Positions 60,091 through 64,000 of a stretch of DNA of 64,000 nucleotides are shown here, piece after piece. Position 1 is the first letter of the stretch. Every line of letters starts with the position of its first letter. The translations under genes and the position numbers were made by a program. Source of the DNA: Stichopus chloronotus (lineage: Eukaryota; Echinodermata; Holothuroidea; Aspidochirotida; Stichopodidae); NCBI GenBank assembly GCA_021234535.1, contig CM037840.1, positions 27,285,020 through 27,349,019 of the forward strand. Reading direction: 5' to 3'. The notes beneath the pieces are model-generated. The model was given only the letters and a program-made list of their open reading frames with translations, was not told the origin of the DNA and made no database searches.

Positions 60091-62471
60091 TGTATGCTTG
60101 TTCAAGAGTAATTTCCTTCTTTTAAAACTACACGCTTAGTCTATTATAGTCGTTACATGGACAGATGGACAGACTGTGCAGACGGAGTCGATGAGGAAGT
60201 GAAGTTGAAAAAAACTGTATTACTTTCAGGTTCGACCTTGCGATGTCACCATTTTATTACTTACCCTTTCATTGTTTTTCGTTTTTTTCTTTTGTTTCAT
60301 TACAACGATTTTGTGACATTTGGATATAAATAACAATTTTCTGTAATGTATATGTTGTTTTTTGTTAGTAGCATGTATGGTATATTTCTATCTGTATTTG
60401 TTTACATTGGCCATTGAGTTTTGTCATTACTTTTTTTGGGGGGTGGGCGGTTTGGGGATATTTAGGAACGTCTGTTTTTGTCAGTTATTATGTAACACAC
60501 TCACATTCAGTACTTCTGTGTTGTACTACGATGAGTTATTCAAATAAGAATATTTCTTTTTCCGGCTTTCACCTGAAGTTACCAAACAAAATATTCACCG
60601 TAAAATGCATATGCAGATGAAAAGTTGGTTCATAAGCCAAAATTTGTTTAAAGCTGGCATTTTTTTAGTTCATAGGTGTAATATTGTACTTAGACAAACA
60701 AATTTATGTTTTAATTTCAAGTTCGCTGTTATTGCAGAAAGTGATATTTTTAACTATCACACATACCCTCTACGTCCCACACCCCTCCACATTTAAAAGC
60801 AAGAACAAAAACTACGTTTTAGGCCTTTCCTTATTCATGGCTCTTCTTTAAAGTTCCCGTTGCTGACCACCGACCCAGTTGCTTGGAAGAAGCTCTTAGT
60901 TTCCTTGTTCATTTTATCACCTGCTGTTCTTTTTCCCTTTTTTTCTGGAACTGGAGTTGCTTTAGTTGAATTGCCGAGAGCAATAAAAGTATTCCCTAAG
61001 TTCATTAACAGGGCAATCTATATATGCACAAAGAAATACTAAACCAATAGCATAACCCACATCTGCTCAGGTTGTAAGTCTAGGTAATGCCCATTCCTCT
61101 TTCGGCGTGAGCTCATTCTTCCTCCTTCACAGAAGCACCACCCCTACTTTCAACTCATTTTACCCTGCCAATGGCGTACCGGTAGCCTATGTTATCGATC
61201 AATAAAGAACAGGTATTCGCGTGGACCCACCTTGGAGTGAGAACTACATGATAACATATATGATATACATACTCTTCTCTATAAAACAAAATCACTTTGC
61301 ATGCGTTTCATATATTCACATAACATTCTTTAACATTAACATGGATTTAAATGAAGTTCATATGATTTTACCGTGTCAAGGAATGATACAGACAACATAC
61401 CTCCTGAGGTACAGATGCACCTTTTCCTGTATTTGAGAAGTGACGACCTGGCGGGAGGGGGGGGGCATCTTACACCCCGCCATTTGAGTCTCGGCCCCCA
61501 GGACCTGTAAGTGAGACCTATTTGAGTGTGAAGAACACATAGTCAGAGTTTCGAACGTTCAAGCTGAAAGGGGCCTACACTAGGAAGTGGAAATTTCCTA
61601 GATCTAATCCTAGGATTATTTTTCACCATGTAAAGAATTTAAGCTTTTGTCATCTCATTACAACAGGCCAAGGCTTCGTTGAAATGTATGACAATGTAAA
61701 AGACATACATCCTGAAGCCTGTACTTACCATTACCCTATCGAAGAATTTTTCCCCCAAATTGTGTTATGTAACACAACCAGACAGTTGAAGCCAAACTTG
61801 GAAGAAGCTTGTTTTGCTGTGCGAAACACATTGAAACGTGCCTCCCTTCAGATATGGTGTGGAAACATTGGCCTGCCGGTACATATTACCACGAGCTAAC
61901 AGCCAGCTTCCTTGAACATTGGTGATTACCGGCAGTAGTCACCGGCCAACCTGGCAGTTGTTATCTGAATACCTTGTTTGGAATTCAAGGCAGAGGGGAA
62001 GTTTTAGCTCTCCATACCCCATCTCCAACCCCATCCCCCCACCCTAAAAAAAAAAAAAAACATCTAGAGGACAAATACTTTGGAGTGTTTGCGTCTGCAT
62101 TTAGTGAACGCATAAGTGAGTGAAGTATTGCTAGCGCAACAAAAGTAATTTCGTAATTATTCGTAATAATACTAAAAGGTTAATCACTAAGATTAAAACC
62201 TCAAAGAACTATAAAAACAAGAATCGACAAGTTGCATTGCACAATAAAATACTAAAATGCAAAGCGAAAGTCACTCTCTAAATGTGGCTATTGGCTTACT
62301 TGTCCTCTCTCATTGCCCTCAGGATTACCCGTGATATTAAATTTACTATATACATATTAACATATGTTGGTGCGATAAGACCTCACGTACCCTCTATTTA
62401 CAAAGAGAGACAATTTCGAGTGATTACATTTGACTTTGGAAAGATTACCCTCCACATAAGATAATGTTTGA
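60089..62471. other. Intergenic, nothing recognised
   Basis: Short open frames only, none with family signatures. Poly(G) near 61459 and poly(A) near 62047. Confidence 0.5.
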
Positions 62472-62477
62472 TTTATT
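62472..62477 (-). terminator. AATAAA downstream of the GPCR
   Basis: AATAAA on the minus strand about 120 nt after the TAA of the GPCR reading frame. Confidence 0.4.
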
Positions 62478-62595
62478 TATGGGTACTGCAGACGACTAAC
62501 AACTTGAGCACTGATTTGGAAAAGCTTATGAAAGTATGAACGATTCATATTTACAATCTCCGGTGATGAAAAATGAAAATAAAACCCCCAAAAAA

Positions 62596-63686
62596 TTAAA
62601 CGTAAGTCCCGACGGACGATTGCGCGCACCTTGCAGAGCTGAACGTCTTCAGAAAAGCTGACGGGTAAATGGAACCAAAAGTGTTGTAAATTATTGGATT
62701 TATCCCCGCATTTAATAATGAGAGAGTGGGAATGAGGTAGAGGTATGTCTCTTGAGCTCAAGTCTTCGGGACTATAGATGAGAGAGCGAAAAATATCCTG
62801 CAGTAGGACAAAAAGACAAAAGACGAGGTTTTTGGCGACCACCATCTTGGTCACATTTCTCTGTTCCCTAACGTATCGTTCTGAGGTTCCATTTACCCTC
62901 GGCAGAGCTGGTACTCTCCTGAGCTCTCTGTACATGAGCAACGACAGAATCACGGAGATGGAGATGGCCAAAGTGTCCAGTGCCACCATACCATAATTGA
63001 TTAATTCAACTGAGCCTACTATTGTTTCATCTAGCTCTTTTGGGAGCATTCGGAGCCAGACGGGCTCGGTGCTCTCCGGACAATCTAGTTTTTGGGTTCC
63101 CCAGGTCTCAAAAAAGAAGACCGAGAGCTTGAAGACAAGGCTCGTCAAGGACCCCGCGACGAGACACTTTAAGGTGGCAAAGCCGATCACAAATTTGGTG
63201 TTCTGCCTGGGCGACGACATGGATTTCGCCATATGCATGCGTATGGATGTGTACCTCTCTACAGTGACTGTAACGATCAACAGAGATGACGTCAACTGAA
63301 ACGGGAACCCTATCAAAGAAATGAGATAAACGTAGTGCGAAACGATTTTTGTTAGTCGAGTCCAACAGCCACCGGGATGACATCAGGAAGTAACAGATAG
63401 ACAAGCAGGCATCGATGAATGATAGAGCCGCCAGAAAGACCCTCAGGGGAGTCTGTCGGAGCTGGCGATGGATGGCCACCGTAAAGAGGAACAACGTGTT
63501 GGTCAGGAGCGCCATTATGCCTAGAAAAATCGTGGTGATGTGTAGACTTTGTAGAAAATTATGCACTTCATCATAGCAGTACTCGCAAAGATCCAGAGCT
63601 GAACTGGAACCGGAATATAAGTAACTACTATCTCGATAACTGCCAGAACTGTTCAGCGATAAGCTAGTGCTATCCGGCGAATGTCT
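62596..63686 (-). pseudogene. Rhodopsin-class (FMRFamide-receptor-like) GPCR with two frameshifts
   Basis: Seven-TM receptors of this class signal through G proteins. TM1 (FLGIMALLTNTLFLF), TM2 (FLAALSFIDACLS, with Asp2.50) and a long Ser-rich, Cys-containing N-terminus are in one frame. TM3 (SLLIVTVTVERYTSI, an ERY form of DRY), TM4, TM5 (DTLAISISVILSLL) and TM6 are in a second frame. TM7 (LLNAGINPIIYNTFGS, the NPxxY motif) and the tail, ending VGTYV at TAA 62596-62598, are in a third. One extra base at the A5 run 63346-63350 and one between 62740 and 62766 would explain both shifts. TM6 lacks the usual CWxP. No in-frame ATG precedes TM1; an ATG at 63688-63690 is in another frame. It is either a pseudogene or a correct gene with assembly errors. 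No intron was seen. Confidence 0.78.
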
Positions 63687-64000
63687 TCATTTTGTGCAGT
63701 AATATTAGGAGACTACGTATAACCTGTACTGTTCATAGAAAACTCCAGAGAGGAATTACTTTCTATAGTAAAATGAGTAATATGAGATGGCTTAAGATGT
63801 GACAAAAAAAAATACTGAGGTTGATAATTATCCCACTGAAAATATTGAATGGACTACTTACACGTCATCTACTAACTAGTAAAGTGTACCGTGTCTCGCA
63901 AAAATAGACTGAGACAGGAGTGGATACAACTGTACTGCCTGTGAATAGCAAGCGACCCTAGCCAACGAGATTGGTATATTATAAACATTAAAAGGACATA

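Noticed and set aside
61684..61899. 71-codon plus-strand frame with several cysteines
   Set aside because: No EGF, HYR or other cysteine pattern; unsupported.
63108..63345. Continuation of the GPCR TM1-TM2 frame (RLSHFFDRVPVSVDV)
   Set aside because: It loses all GPCR character after the A5 run, while the neighbouring frame continues with TM3 and ERY, so this is out-of-frame reading.

Overview
Eukaryotic, AT-rich, intron-rich metazoan DNA. It shows GT-AG introns, very many poly(C)/poly(G) runs, (AT)n and (CA)n microsatellites and small TTAA-flanked inverted-repeat elements. A membrane receptor built from hyalin-type HYR repeats, plus an FMRFamide-receptor-like GPCR, points to an invertebrate deuterostome, most likely an echinoderm (sea-cucumber-like). 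The species is inference; no marker gene is present.

Three protein loci and one retroelement remnant are supported. (1) Minus strand, 209-15768: an NPC1-type (sterol-sensing-domain, RND superfamily) membrane protein. Thirteen consecutive exons join in frame into 769 codons and follow the NPC1 order from the TM before the middle lumenal domain to the end of the second (cysteine-rich) lumenal domain. A fourteenth exon follows near the window edge; one short exon between them was not found and the 3' end lies outside. No exon for the N-terminal sterol-binding domain was found upstream. (2) Plus strand, 24416-55202: a complete 19-exon type I membrane protein. The exons join without any frame conflict into 1198 aa: signal peptide, EGF, HYR x2, EGF x2, HYR x7, SEA domain with an autoproteolysis-type G-S motif, Ser/Thr/Pro stalk, TM helix, and a tail with a YxN motif and a C-terminal PDZ ligand. 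(3) Minus strand, 62596-63686: a rhodopsin-class GPCR interrupted by two one-base frameshifts. (4) Plus strand, 59128-59891: the 3' end of a Penelope-like retroelement with a GIY-YIG endonuclease domain and one in-frame stop, followed by an (AT)n tract.

The two large genes are divergently arranged around an 8.6-kb intergenic region (15.8-24.4 kb) that holds tandem duplications, a long (AT)n tract, a 549-bp fold-back element and a copy of a ~354-bp MITE. That MITE recurs in introns of the receptor gene. The 55.2-62.6 kb interval is intergenic apart from the retroelement. The domain order of the receptor (hyalin repeats on a SEA-cleaved, signalling-tailed membrane protein) is the most interesting element of the window.
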